Assembly (NCBI GenBank): GCA_947173495.1
Contig: CAMWFQ010000001.1
Coordinates: forward strand, 308,989-372,988
Direction of reading: 5' to 3'
Source: an uncultured Lachnospiraceae bacterium
GTDB taxonomy: Bacteria; Bacillota; Clostridia; Lachnospirales; Lachnospiraceae
Length of the DNA stretch: 64,000 bases
In this document: in pieces, positions 49,511-59,328 of the stretch
How positions within the stretch are numbered: position 1 is the first letter of the stretch
How the letters are laid out: each line of letters begins with the position of its first letter
Made by a program: the position numbers and the translations under genes
The notes under the pieces: generated by a model
The model's input: only the letters and a program-made list of their open reading frames with translations
Told to the model about the DNA's origin: nothing
The model's database searches: none

Positions 49511-52069
49511 ATGTATTGTAAACAATGTGAAACCATGAACGAGGATTCCGCTGCGTTTTGTAAGCAATGCGGCACTCCCCTGCATGCGCAGCAGGCAGGT
49601 TCAGAACAGGCCGTATCTCCGAATGACATTCCGCATGCGCAGCCTGTGACGCAGCAAAACGTTATACAGCAGGGCGTTCCTGTCAAAAAGAGCGCAAAGA
49701 AAAAGGGAATCCTGATCGCTTCCGTCGTCTGCGGAACATTGCTGGCATGCATGGCGAACGTATTTTCTGTCAGAGCGGGATTCAGATTTTCCTCTGACAG
49801 GAATGCAGGTCAAAGGCAGGAAGCAAACAAAGAGCAGGAAACGGAGACAATACAGTTGACAGGAGGCAGTGCTCCCGGCAAAGCGCACACGGAAGACACA
49901 GGCGCCGGACCTGCCTTACTCCGGGGAACCTATGCGACGGTAAACAAAAGCGGCGGCCTGAAGCTCAAAAGGGTGCGGTTAGGCGATACGCCCATGGGTT
50001 CTGCGGGTACCTATACTATATTTGTATATATGTGCGGGTCTGATCTTGAGTCTGACGCAGGACTCGCCACCGCCGATTTACATGAAATGATAAGCGCGTC
50101 TGCCAGAGACAATGTGCGTTTCATCATTCAGACCGGAGGCGCCGCCGCGTGGAAAAATAACGTTGTAAAGACCGGGGAACTGGGGCGGTATGCGATTTAC
50201 GGCGGGAAAATGTATGCGCTGAGTTCACAATCTGACGCCTCTATGGGCGATGCCGACACGCTCAGTGCATTTCTGGAGTGGGGTATCGACTATGCGCCGG
50301 CCGCAAAAATGGGGGTGGTTTTCTGGGATCACGGCGGCGGCAGTATCGTCGGCGTATGCGCAGACAGGGTGAGCCACGATATGCTGACCCTGGCGGAAAT
50401 TGACAGCGCGCTGGCAAAGGTGTCTGAAAAAATGACCGATAAGTTTGAATTTATCGGTTTTGACGCCTGCCTTATGGCTTCTGTGGAATGCGCGAACATT
50501 CTGTCTCCCTATGCGGAGTATATGTATGCGTCCCAGGAAATTGAACCGGGATACGGCTGGGACTATACGGCAATCGGAACATATCTGGGGCAAAATCCCA
50601 ATGCACAAGGCGACGCTCTGGGGAAAAAAGTTTCGGATTCCTATTATGCGCAGAATCCTAAACGGATAGTCACTTTTTCTGTCACAGACCTGTCGAAAAT
50701 AGACAACTTAGTGATTTGCCTCAATAATTATGCAAAAGAATTAAATGCGGTTTCCCGGGATTATAAAACTTTCTCCATGGTCGTCAGGGGTATTTTGGAG
50801 GCGGATAATTTCGGTAATAACAATGCAGAGGCGGGTTATACCAACATGGTGGATCTGGCGGGCATCGTACATGCCGGGGCAGACTATGCGGCCGGGGCGC
50901 AGGATGTTCTGAACGCCATCGATCAGGCGGTCGTATATTCCATAAACGGAGGCGAACACACGGATGCCTGCGGGCTGTCAACCTATTACCCTCTTGCTAT
51001 CGCCCCGAATGAAATCAATACCTTTAACAATATTGCGGTCTGCCCTTACTACATGGCGTTTGCTTCCAGAACAGCCTATGCGATAGAACATAAGGGCGAT
51101 ATATCCGGATATGACGAAAATGAAGTCGTAAACGTGTGGGCGCAGATATGGGGGGAGGAAAAACCGTCCGCCAAGGCAGAGCATTACTGGGACGTATATG
51201 AAGATACACAGATTACGGGAAACAGTTCCCTGTTTCAATTTGAAATCGAACCGTCTTACCGGAAGTTTGGATCTTCCGGTGAAGCCAAATTTGGTTTTTT
51301 GCTTACGGAAGCGTCTTATTACAACCTTGCCTCTATTTCGACACATGCATGGAAATATCTTCCCGAGGAAAAGATTCTGCTGGATCTTGGCATCCGGGAT
51401 GCCGGGTGGCTCAAAAATTTTTGGGATGATGTGGTAACCTGTAATGCTACGGGCGGATATCATACGCAGTATCTGATGGATGGACAGCCGTTCCCGCAAT
51501 ATAAGCTGATTGGAAACAAGTACGATAATTTCTATTTTGATACCTCCGTCTATATAACTCCCGTACTTTTGAACGGAGAACCCACGTACCTTTTAAGCGG
51601 GAAGAACATCGGCGGGAATCAGACGTACGCCGACGGTTCACCTGCAATGACCGGAATTATTCCGGCAGATTTTATCTGGGGCACCTGGGCAGGCGTATCG
51701 GAGGACGGCACCATCGAACGGTCACAGGTTGTAGAAGTGCACGCCAGAGATATCATTACGCCGATCTATCACGCCATCAACCTGGAGACGGAAGAGTCTT
51801 TTGAATATTATGGAGAAGAATATGAAATTCCCATTCCGTGGTTTTCAGGTGTATTTGACTGCCTGAAAGAACGCGGGAAGACCGTGGACGGTAAGCTGGA
51901 AGAGTATATTGTCTATAATTTTATTCTTACCGATCTATACGGAGACACTTATGAGACCTGTTACAGGATGTATAAAAAAACCACAAGTATAGGACATGAC
52001 GAGTCAGGAAAACCTACGGGCTATCAGACAACGCGCGAGCATGTGAGCATGTTTGATACATTATACTGA
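49511..52069 (+). CDS. Clostripain (C11)-related cysteine peptidase with N-terminal zinc ribbon and TM
   Basis: MYCKQCETMNEDSAAFCKQCGTPL; TYTIFVYMCGSDLES; VVFWDHGGGS; FEFIGFDACLMASVE. Confidence 0.88.
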   Translation: MYCKQCETMNEDSAAFCKQCGTPLHAQQAGSEQAVSPNDIPHAQPVTQQNVIQQGVPVKKSAKKKGILIASVVCGTLLACMANVFSVRAGFRFSSDRNAGQRQEANKEQETETIQLTGGSAPGKAHTEDTGAGPALLRGTYATVNKSGGLKLKRVRLGDTPMGSAGTYTIFVYMCGSDLESDAGLATADLHEMISASARDNVRFIIQTGGAAAWKNNVVKTGELGRYAIYGGKMYALSSQSDASMGDADTLSAFLEWGIDYAPAAKMGVVFWDHGGGSIVGVCADRVSHDMLTLAEIDSALAKVSEKMTDKFEFIGFDACLMASVECANILSPYAEYMYASQEIEPGYGWDYTAIGTYLGQNPNAQGDALGKKVSDSYYAQNPKRIVTFSVTDLSKIDNLVICLNNYAKELNAVSRDYKTFSMVVRGILEADNFGNNNAEAGYTNMVDLAGIVHAGADYAAGAQDVLNAIDQAVVYSINGGEHTDACGLSTYYPLAIAPNEINTFNNIAVCPYYMAFASRTAYAIEHKGDISGYDENEVVNVWAQIWGEEKPSAKAEHYWDVYEDTQITGNSSLFQFEIEPSYRKFGSSGEAKFGFLLTEASYYNLASISTHAWKYLPEEKILLDLGIRDAGWLKNFWDDVVTCNATGGYHTQYLMDGQPFPQYKLIGNKYDNFYFDTSVYITPVLLNGEPTYLLSGKNIGGNQTYADGSPAMTGIIPADFIWGTWAGVSEDGTIERSQVVEVHARDIITPIYHAINLETEESFEYYGEEYEIPIPWFSGVFDCLKERGKTVDGKLEEYIVYNFILTDLYGDTYETCYRMYKKTTSIGHDESGKPTGYQTTREHVSMFDTLY

Positions 52070-52104
52070 CCGCTTTTACAGGCTTTCTCTGAAAGTATTT
52101 TGCC

Positions 52105-52150
52105 GGGAGACTGGAAAACCGCCCTGGATCCGGGGCGGTTTCAGTCTCCC
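52105..52150. terminator. Bidirectional terminator between convergent genes
   Basis: GGGAGACTGgaaaACCGCCC...GGGCGGTttCAGTCTCCC. Confidence 0.8.
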
Positions 52151-52154
52151 TTTG

Positions 52155-52907
52155 TCAGCATCTGTAATAGGGAACACCCCCGCAGCACATTCCGCCTCCT
52201 CCACAGCAGAGATTGCAGATCAGATTGGCAATGCACAGCCGCATGCACAGGCCGTTGCCGTTCACATAAGGCTGACTGTAGGTATGCTGCCTCTGGCGAT
52301 ACCAGCTGCCGCCGTTCTCAAACTGATATACCAGATTACTGTAATCTGCATTCCCCGGTTCTAACGCCGCTGCGCGTCTGGCGTGTTCAAGGGCAGATAC
52401 CTGGTTGCCAAGTCCGGCATGTGCCAGGGCGCTGTAATAATACCATCTGGCATTTCTTGCACCTTCCTCCATGTCATCCAACACATTTCTTGCTTCTTTG
52501 TAGTAGCCGTTTCTTACATAGTTTCCCGCTGCGCGTAAATGTCCATCTTCTTCATATCCGGTTCCTGAACCAGAGTAGCCGCCTCCGAAGCCTCCAAAGC
52601 TGCCGAAATCTCCAAAACCACCGAAGCCTCCGAAACCACCGAAGCCTCCCTGCGTATAACTTCCGCCCGATCCCTGTGCAGAATATCCTCCTCCGCTTCC
52701 CTGATAACCGTATCCTCCGGTCCTTTCTTTCATGATCTGCTGATAAGCCTGCTGTATCTCTTTAAATTTCTCTTCCGCCTCGTCCTTGCGGGGATTATTG
52801 ATATTGGCATCCGGGTGGTATTTCCTGCTCAAAGACTTATATGCTTTTTTGATCTCCTCCTCAGAGGCATTTCTTGAAATGCCCAAAACCTCATATGGAT
52901 CGCGCAT
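52155..52907 (-). CDS. J-domain (DnaJ-like) protein with Gly/Phe-rich linker, TPR-like segment and Cys-rich C-terminus
   Basis: [33 protein letters not shown]. Confidence 0.92.
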   Translation of the reverse strand: MRDPYEVLGISRNASEEEIKKAYKSLSRKYHPDANINNPRKDEAEEKFKEIQQAYQQIMKERTGGYGYQGSGGGYSAQGSGGSYTQGGFGGFGGFGGFGDFGSFGGFGGGYSGSGTGYEEDGHLRAAGNYVRNGYYKEARNVLDDMEEGARNARWYYYSALAHAGLGNQVSALEHARRAAALEPGNADYSNLVYQFENGGSWYRQRQHTYSQPYVNGNGLCMRLCIANLICNLCCGGGGMCCGGVPYYRC

Positions 52908-53769
52908 GCTTCACCCTCCGCCTGTCTTTGGTCGTATCTTCCGGTTTTTCTTCCCGTTTCTCTCTCACCATCTCATACCGGTACCAGATGCCGGAATAGA
53001 GAATGTTTCTTAAAATTTCCACATTCTCTATGATCGGCAGTTTCTCAAATTCTCTGCAACAATCCGCCATAATGATGGTCAGGATTGTCTTAATTTCCTC
53101 CTCAAAATCGGGATTGCTGTACCGTTTCAGGAGCGGGTTGTATCTGCCTTCTCTGAGATCCTCTTCAATATCCTCATAGGCATCCATAAGATAAATAAAT
53201 TTCCCCAGCTGATTTCCCATGGCCCTTAAGCTGTCCTGCCATTCATCCTCCTTAGGAGTCATGATCTCTCCCATGATCCCTCCGAAGATTCCGGCCATGT
53301 GATCGATATCCTGATTCTGCTTCTGCTCCTCAAAGGAAAGGTCACGCATAAGGTGTTCTATCCTTCTGATCTTTGCACCGTACCGGACGCAGATGTCCCG
53401 GTAAGCCTTTTTCAATATCTTTCCATATGCAAGGCGGCTCACTTTATGCTCATCCTGCCAGTCATCCTTACATTTATAGTAGGTAAAGAGCAGATTCATA
53501 TCCGCCCCGTACAAAGAAAACTCATTGCTTCTTATCGTATGCTTCTCAAAAGGGTGAACTGCACATTTGATTGCTCTCAGATCTGTCGCCGGCTCATACA
53601 GACTGCTCAAAAGCATCACCAGAAATGTCATATCATAGGACAGACTGAGCTGCCCTGCCAGCCTGTAACGTTCCTTTAAAGCCCGGCAAAGTCCACAATA
53701 ATAGGAATGGTAAATATCAAATTCTTTAAATTTAATCTCGCCTTTATTAATAATGATATATCCAAACAT
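52891..53769 (-). CDS. DUF5685-like protein
   Basis: [35 protein letters not shown]; 17-bp overlap with J-domain gene. Confidence 0.75.
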   Translation of the reverse strand: MFGYIIINKGEIKFKEFDIYHSYYCGLCRALKERYRLAGQLSLSYDMTFLVMLLSSLYEPATDLRAIKCAVHPFEKHTIRSNEFSLYGADMNLLFTYYKCKDDWQDEHKVSRLAYGKILKKAYRDICVRYGAKIRRIEHLMRDLSFEEQKQNQDIDHMAGIFGGIMGEIMTPKEDEWQDSLRAMGNQLGKFIYLMDAYEDIEEDLREGRYNPLLKRYSNPDFEEEIKTILTIIMADCCREFEKLPIIENVEILRNILYSGIWYRYEMVREKREEKPEDTTKDRRRVKHARSI

Positions 53770-53781
53770 GGCTCTCCCCCG

Positions 53782-54183
53782 TCAGCTCTTTTTGATAAAG
53801 GTTTGGCCGCATTTGGGGCACCGGATCTCAATTCTTCCTTTTCCTCTGGGAATCCTGATTTTCTGCCTGCAGGAAGGACATCTGTAAATATGATGCGTCT
53901 TACGCTGCCGCATATCTCTCCTCCATGTGGCAATTTTCCCTCTCACTTTCGTCTCAAAACGCAGATAGGCAGCGTTTTCCGCTCTCCGCTTATACAGATT
54001 GCGGGAAAGCATCCGGTAATAGGCATACACAATACAGGCACATCCCACCAGGTAGGCTCCTCTTATCCGAAACACAGATAACGCAAAACAGACCAGTACC
54101 AGAATCATAAGAAATCTGTTCAGCTGATCGTTTCCATATCTTCCCTGCATAAAACGGTAAAATTTTTCTTTCATTACGGTCAC
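53782..54183 (-). CDS. Small membrane protein with C-terminal zinc ribbon
   Basis: HIYRCPSCRQKIRIPRGKGRIEIRCPKCGQTFIKKS. Confidence 0.8.
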   Translation of the reverse strand: MTVMKEKFYRFMQGRYGNDQLNRFLMILVLVCFALSVFRIRGAYLVGCACIVYAYYRMLSRNLYKRRAENAAYLRFETKVRGKIATWRRDMRQRKTHHIYRCPSCRQKIRIPRGKGRIEIRCPKCGQTFIKKS

Positions 54184-54270
54184 GCCCTTCTAAACCTTAT
54201 TCTTGTTTTATCCTACTTGTTTCCCGGATATAAATCAATAAACGCACTATAAAGGAATCTTAAGATTTTC

Positions 54271-54310
54271 TAAAAAAGCTGCTATTCTGACGACCAAGTC
54301 GCAAAAATAG
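54271..54310 (-). terminator. Rho-independent terminator for the DUF1861/LacI/GH130 cluster
   Basis: Minus strand GCTGCTATT...AATAGCAGC followed by TTTTTT. Confidence 0.75.
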
Positions 54311-54339
54311 CAGCCTGCAGCATTTATTATCCGCTCTGA

Positions 54340-55296
54340 TTATATAAATGGATCCTGTATGGTGATACATTGGGCCGACGCATCACCGATTCCGGCATAT
54401 AAGGTTGCCCTTCCATCGCCATGCCTTACAAGTCCTCCGCTGAAGACCACATCTTCCAGATCGGGCCTCTTCGCTTCAGATGGCATGAAATCATCTCTCA
54501 CCGCCAGAATCTTCATACGGGTATACTGTCCGGTTTCGGGATCCAGCTGAAACGTAATGGAGTGATAATGACGATTTCCCTTCTCGTCAAAGCTTCCAAT
54601 ATGGCCAAGCACTCCCAGCATCCCGTTTTTCAATACATGAATCTCATTACATCCTCCCCACTCCTCATCCGTAAACTGGTCTTTCAGAAGGGGAGCCTCC
54701 TCTATCTTCTCTATGGACAGCTCTTTCAGGCTCTCCAGCACCGTAAATCCAATCTTCCCTCTTCCGCCCTTTTTGCCCTGGGGCCTGGAAAATACACCGA
54801 TTTTACCGTTTTTGAGCTGCACCAGCCTCAGATCCTTCATCCCGGCAGGTCCTTCAAAAAAGGGGGCCAGATCGGATAACTGTTTCCCTTTGTAAAAGGA
54901 AGTCGTCCAGGCAAGACGGGCCGGATCTTCCGGATCCGGATAAGTCCGCACACCTCCCAGGATCAGTTCTCCATCAATAAATGTATAAAAGGGATCCTGC
55001 ATATGAAATCGGGGCGCGCCCTCTTTCTCAACCCATTTTCCGCCCGTCTCTGAAAAAAAGTATACATCAGAGCTCTCGCTTCTGCGCTCTTCCACCCGTC
55101 CTGCCAGCACAAACTCCCCTCCCGCATCAAAAGGAGCCGTTATATTATAGACATCCCTGTTTCCAACTCCTTCAAATGTCAGCTTTTTTACCCTGGCCGG
55201 CGCGGTGCGCCGACGGCGGTATTCCTCCAGCAATTCTCTGCTTACTGTCATAATAATCCTCCATTCCGGTAAAAATTTGATATCAATATTCCTCAT
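54340..55296 (-). CDS. DUF1861 family protein
   Basis: FEGVGNRDVYNITAPF, FHMQDPFYTFIDGELILGGV, beta-propeller-like repeats. Confidence 0.8.
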   Translation of the reverse strand: MRNIDIKFLPEWRIIMTVSRELLEEYRRRRTAPARVKKLTFEGVGNRDVYNITAPFDAGGEFVLAGRVEERRSESSDVYFFSETGGKWVEKEGAPRFHMQDPFYTFIDGELILGGVRTYPDPEDPARLAWTTSFYKGKQLSDLAPFFEGPAGMKDLRLVQLKNGKIGVFSRPQGKKGGRGKIGFTVLESLKELSIEKIEEAPLLKDQFTDEEWGGCNEIHVLKNGMLGVLGHIGSFDEKGNRHYHSITFQLDPETGQYTRMKILAVRDDFMPSEAKRPDLEDVVFSGGLVRHGDGRATLYAGIGDASAQCITIQDPFI

Positions 55297-56330
55297 GGAA
55301 GCTTTACGGAATCTCTTTCCACGATCTGCACATCCATAATAATCTTTTCTATTCTGTCCTCCGGATGTTCCAGCCTGTAGATCAGCTTCTGCATCCCTCT
55401 TCTTCCCATTAACTCTTTATTCACATGAACCGTCGTGATCCGCGGCGTCACCATTTTTCCCAGCTCAATATCATCAAATCCTACCACACTGATCTGCTGA
55501 GGCACATGGTAACCCAGGCCTTCCAGCACCTTACACATATAAATAGCCGCCCGGTCATTGGAGCACATGAGGACCTCCGGCATCTCAGGGATCTCCTGAA
55601 AACTGCGGGCCAATGCGTCCATGTCGCCTGCAATCACATACTCCTCGATCCAGCTCAACGCAGAATATCGCTTTACATACTCCATACTGCTCTCAAAATC
55701 CAGACCCATATAGACCTGCAGCGCTTCCTGATACCCCCAGAACCGCTCCTTCACACTGGGCGAATACTCGATTCCTCCAAAAAATCCGATTTTCTGAAAT
55801 CCCTTATCCATCAGATATTTCGCCATTTTAAAATAACCTGACTTATTGTCCGTGATCACACAGTCTGTAGACTCCTCCAGAGAGATCCAGTCCACAAGAA
55901 CTATGGGTATATGGTATTTTTTTAATTTTGAGAGATGGTTATCCCCGATCTTTCCGATGACAATAATTCCCGATACTTTTCTTTTTTCGATACATCCCGG
56001 TATCTCCTGGCTGTCCCGCTCGAAAGAATGAATCAGGACATCATATCCCGCACTCCGGGCTTCACTTTCAAGCCCCAGAAGAACTCTTCCGTAGAAATGC
56101 ATATCCCGGAAGAAGCGGTGTTCCAGTAAAATGCATATATTCCTGCTGGAATAAGCGGCGGCATATTTCATATTGGATTCCAGATACCCCATTTCCTCAG
56201 CCTTACTTATAATCCGTTTCCGGGTATTTTCCGACACTCCCGGCTTCTCATTCAATGCAATGGAAACTGCATTTACAGAAAGCTTCAGCTCCCGGGCAAT
56301 ATCCTCCATCGTTACCTTCTTTTCCGCCAC
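55293..56330 (-). CDS. LacI family transcriptional regulator
   Basis: VTMEDIARELKLSVNAVSIALNEKPGVSENTRKRI HTH. Confidence 0.93.
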   Translation of the reverse strand: MAEKKVTMEDIARELKLSVNAVSIALNEKPGVSENTRKRIISKAEEMGYLESNMKYAAAYSSRNICILLEHRFFRDMHFYGRVLLGLESEARSAGYDVLIHSFERDSQEIPGCIEKRKVSGIIVIGKIGDNHLSKLKKYHIPIVLVDWISLEESTDCVITDNKSGYFKMAKYLMDKGFQKIGFFGGIEYSPSVKERFWGYQEALQVYMGLDFESSMEYVKRYSALSWIEEYVIAGDMDALARSFQEIPEMPEVLMCSNDRAAIYMCKVLEGLGYHVPQQISVVGFDDIELGKMVTPRITTVHVNKELMGRRGMQKLIYRLEHPEDRIEKIIMDVQIVERDSVKLP

Positions 56331-56345
56331 TTAATTCCCTCCTGC

Positions 56346-57407
56346 TCATGTCTGCAGTTCATCCAGCAGATCATGCAACTTTATATCTGCCCTGCAGATT
56401 TTGTCGTCGGCCGCACCATAATAAATAATAACATTATCTTCTTCCTGAATGCAACCGCAGGTAAAAACAACTTCGTTGAAAAAACCGAAATTTTCATAAT
56501 CTGTCTCCGGCTCCAGAATAGGACCGGATGTTTTGGCAAGCACTCTGGAAGGATCCTCCAGATCCAGCAGGAATGCGCCAAGGCAATATCTCCCCTGTCT
56601 GTCCGCCCCGTGATAGATCATAACCCATCCTTTTTCCGTTCTGAAAGGTACTGCGCCGCCGCCTATTCTCCCGTTTTCCCAGGAGCTTTCCTCTGAAATC
56701 CCGCAAAAATGCTTCTGCTCTCCCCAGTGAAGAAGATCCGGGGACTGTGCCAGCCACATATCAGGATTCCCGATGCCGCAGGGCACCGGCCGGTTAAAAG
56801 CCACATATTTTCCTCCGATTTTTTCAGGAAAGATTGTCACATCCTTATTTTCAGGAGCAAATATGACCCCTTTTCTTGTACAGGTCTTAAAATCTTTTGT
56901 AATCAGCAGAGAGGTCGCCGCCCCGTGAGGCGTCACGGACGTATAATTTACATAATAGGTGTCGCCGATCTGCGTGATCCTGGGATCCTCCATTCCCCAG
57001 CTTTCCTCCTTCGCATTCGGAAAAACAAACGCCTCATCATCAATCCTGAAATTAACCCCATCTCTGGAGCGGGCAATCCTCAGATGCGAAAGAGAGGTGA
57101 GATAAACGCATTTTCCTTCCCTGTTGTGTATCGATCTTGAATCGCTGAAATCCAGCTCCGGATGCTCCTCTTTTACAAGGGTAATGATCCGGATCTGATC
57201 TTTTCCCTCCTGTTCCTCCACAATCGGTATTTTTATCTCCCGGGAATCACATATTACCGATTCTGCCACTCTGCAGAGCAATATAGTCTCTTCCCCGTAT
57301 TTCACCGCTCCGCAGTTAAAGACCCCATCTACCTGGAAATCTTCTCTGCTGGGCCTGACATCCTCAGGCCGGATCAACGGATTTTTTTCACATCTTACTA
57401 CTTTCAT
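56346..57407 (-). CDS. GH130 family glycoside phosphorylase (beta-mannoside phosphorylase-like)
   Basis: NPLIRPEDVRPS, GVFNCGAVKYGEETILLCRVAE, GMEDPRITQIGDTYYVNYTSV, YHGADRQGRYCLGAFLLDLEDPSRVL. Confidence 0.9.
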   Translation of the reverse strand: MKVVRCEKNPLIRPEDVRPSREDFQVDGVFNCGAVKYGEETILLCRVAESVICDSREIKIPIVEEQEGKDQIRIITLVKEEHPELDFSDSRSIHNREGKCVYLTSLSHLRIARSRDGVNFRIDDEAFVFPNAKEESWGMEDPRITQIGDTYYVNYTSVTPHGAATSLLITKDFKTCTRKGVIFAPENKDVTIFPEKIGGKYVAFNRPVPCGIGNPDMWLAQSPDLLHWGEQKHFCGISEESSWENGRIGGGAVPFRTEKGWVMIYHGADRQGRYCLGAFLLDLEDPSRVLAKTSGPILEPETDYENFGFFNEVVFTCGCIQEEDNVIIYYGAADDKICRADIKLHDLLDELQT

Positions 57408-57433
57408 GTCATAAACCTCCGGACAATCAATTA

Positions 57434-58288
57434 TTATTTCAGCATAAAGCTGATTCCTTCCTTAAAGTACCTGGAAAAGATCAGGAACAGCACAATGATA
57501 GGCATGGTAAGAATGACGCTGGCCGCGTACATCGGTCCCGGATAATTTCCCATAGGCTTAAACTGATTGGAAATCAATACATTCAACGTCTGCATGGATA
57601 TATCAGGAGAGATCAGCATATCCCACATCAGTTCTGACCATCTCTGCATAAAAATAGACAGAAACACAATTACGGTCACCGATTTAGTGGAAGGAAATGC
57701 AATTTTCTGTATGATCCTCAGGGGCCCGGCTCCATCGATCTTTGCCGCTTCAAAGACGGCATCAGGCAGTGTCCGGAAGTAATTAATATACATAAAAATT
57801 GCCCAGGTAGAAATCGCCATAGGTAATATCATTCCCGCGTAGGTATTGGCCAGCGACTTGGTGATCATAAATTTAGGAACCAGCAGAATAATTCCCGGAA
57901 AAAACATCTGAAACAAAAGTGTGTTCATGATAAATTTCTGCCCCCGGAATTTTCTGATTTTAACCATGGCATAACCGATCAGCAGGCCTGAAAGCGAAGA
58001 AATAATCGCTGTGGGAAGAGACACCAGAAGGGAATTCGCCAGAGCGCGGATCCACATAAACGTATTACCGCTTCCGCCATTGTTCAGCAGATACTCGTAG
58101 CTTCTCAGCGTGATTCCCCGGGGAATAATTGACTTATCCACCTGTTTCCACGGCTGCAGGGACTGAACTACCATATAATAAAATGGGAACAGAGAAACTG
58201 CCAGCATAATCAGGATCAAAATACCCGAAATAATCTGTATTTTCACTTTTTTCTTCATTTCTATCCCTCTTTTCTCATTACCAACCAA
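57434..58288 (-). CDS. Carbohydrate ABC transporter permease (MalG-like)
   Basis: FEAAKIDGAGPLRIIQKIAFPSTKSV. Confidence 0.9.
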   Translation of the reverse strand: MVGNEKRGIEMKKKVKIQIISGILILIMLAVSLFPFYYMVVQSLQPWKQVDKSIIPRGITLRSYEYLLNNGGSGNTFMWIRALANSLLVSLPTAIISSLSGLLIGYAMVKIRKFRGQKFIMNTLLFQMFFPGIILLVPKFMITKSLANTYAGMILPMAISTWAIFMYINYFRTLPDAVFEAAKIDGAGPLRIIQKIAFPSTKSVTVIVFLSIFMQRWSELMWDMLISPDISMQTLNVLISNQFKPMGNYPGPMYAASVILTMPIIVLFLIFSRYFKEGISFMLK

Positions 58289-59198
58289 ATTTCCTGTTAA
58301 AGTGATCCATTACAAAATTAAGAATTCTCAGCACTACAAAAATCTGAACTGCATTAGCGATTGCCATAGCAGCGCCGTATCCTGACTGGAATCTTGTAAA
58401 AGAAGTATAATAAATTTCAAGCTGCCATGTGGTCGTGGCAAGTTGAGGCCCTCCTCCTGTGAGCAGATAAGGCTCTGTGTAAATTCCGAAGGCAAGACCC
58501 GATGCAAGCACAAGCACCGTAGTCAGCGCCGGCATAATCATAGGAATCGTAACATGCCACAGATAGTGAAGACCTACAGAACCATCCAGCCGGGCCGCCT
58601 CTTTTACATCCTCGGATACTCCCTCAATGGCCGAAAGAATAAAAAGAGCGTAGTATCCTGACATTTTCCATACCACCAGCACTGTGATCACCCAGAAAGC
58701 GATCTTACCGTTTTTAAACCAGGAAATATTCAGATCAAAATGATCCCTCAGGAACACATTCAGCACGGAGTTATACGTAAAAAGGTATTTTACCACTACG
58801 GAAGTTGCCACCCCGGAAGTCAGATAGGGAATAAAAAACAGTACTGCCGTTATTCCCTTGAGCTTTTCCGGAAGCTGTGTCACCAGAAGCGCGATCACCA
58901 GTCCTCCCAGAAAGCAGAGCAGCATGATAGGAACCAGATACCTGAAAGAATTTACAAAAGCGGCCTTCACCTTTGCATCGCCAAACAATTGCCTGAAATT
59001 ATTGAATCCCACAAAGCTTTTGTCAGGCGACATCAGATTCCAGTCCATAGCCGACAGCCAGAACGCCCAGCATAACGGTATCAAAAAGAAAACCAGCGAA
59101 AAAATCAAATAGGGAGAACAAAACAGCCATCCCAAAATATTATCTCTTTTTTCAGACGTAATCGATCTCTTCTTCATCTTATATCCTTTCCCGAACAT
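58278..59198 (-). CDS. Sugar ABC transporter permease (MalF-like)
   Basis: KEAARLDGSVGLHYLWHVTIPMIMPAL. Confidence 0.9.
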   Translation of the reverse strand: MFGKGYKMKKRSITSEKRDNILGWLFCSPYLIFSLVFFLIPLCWAFWLSAMDWNLMSPDKSFVGFNNFRQLFGDAKVKAAFVNSFRYLVPIMLLCFLGGLVIALLVTQLPEKLKGITAVLFFIPYLTSGVATSVVVKYLFTYNSVLNVFLRDHFDLNISWFKNGKIAFWVITVLVVWKMSGYYALFILSAIEGVSEDVKEAARLDGSVGLHYLWHVTIPMIMPALTTVLVLASGLAFGIYTEPYLLTGGGPQLATTTWQLEIYYTSFTRFQSGYGAAMAIANAVQIFVVLRILNFVMDHFNRKFGW

Positions 59199-59280
59199 TC
59201 ATGCGCCGCTTTGCAGCGCTCCTCATAGATGAAAACAAACGCTGTCACGCTTCGCGAACCAGCTTATTGTTAATCAAATG

Positions 59281-59309
59281 CCGGGCCAAAATCTTCCTCC
59301 GGCCCGGCA
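59281..59309. terminator. Intercistronic hairpin between SBP and permease
   Basis: GCCGGGCC...GGCCCGGC. Confidence 0.65.
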
Positions 59310-59328
59310 CCACTTCTGTCACAAAATA

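Noticed and set aside
52600-52680. Short tandem repeats in the J-domain gene as a CRISPR or minisatellite
   Set aside because: They are in-frame FGG codon repeats of a protein linker, with no spacer pattern. No CRISPR array was seen anywhere in the window.
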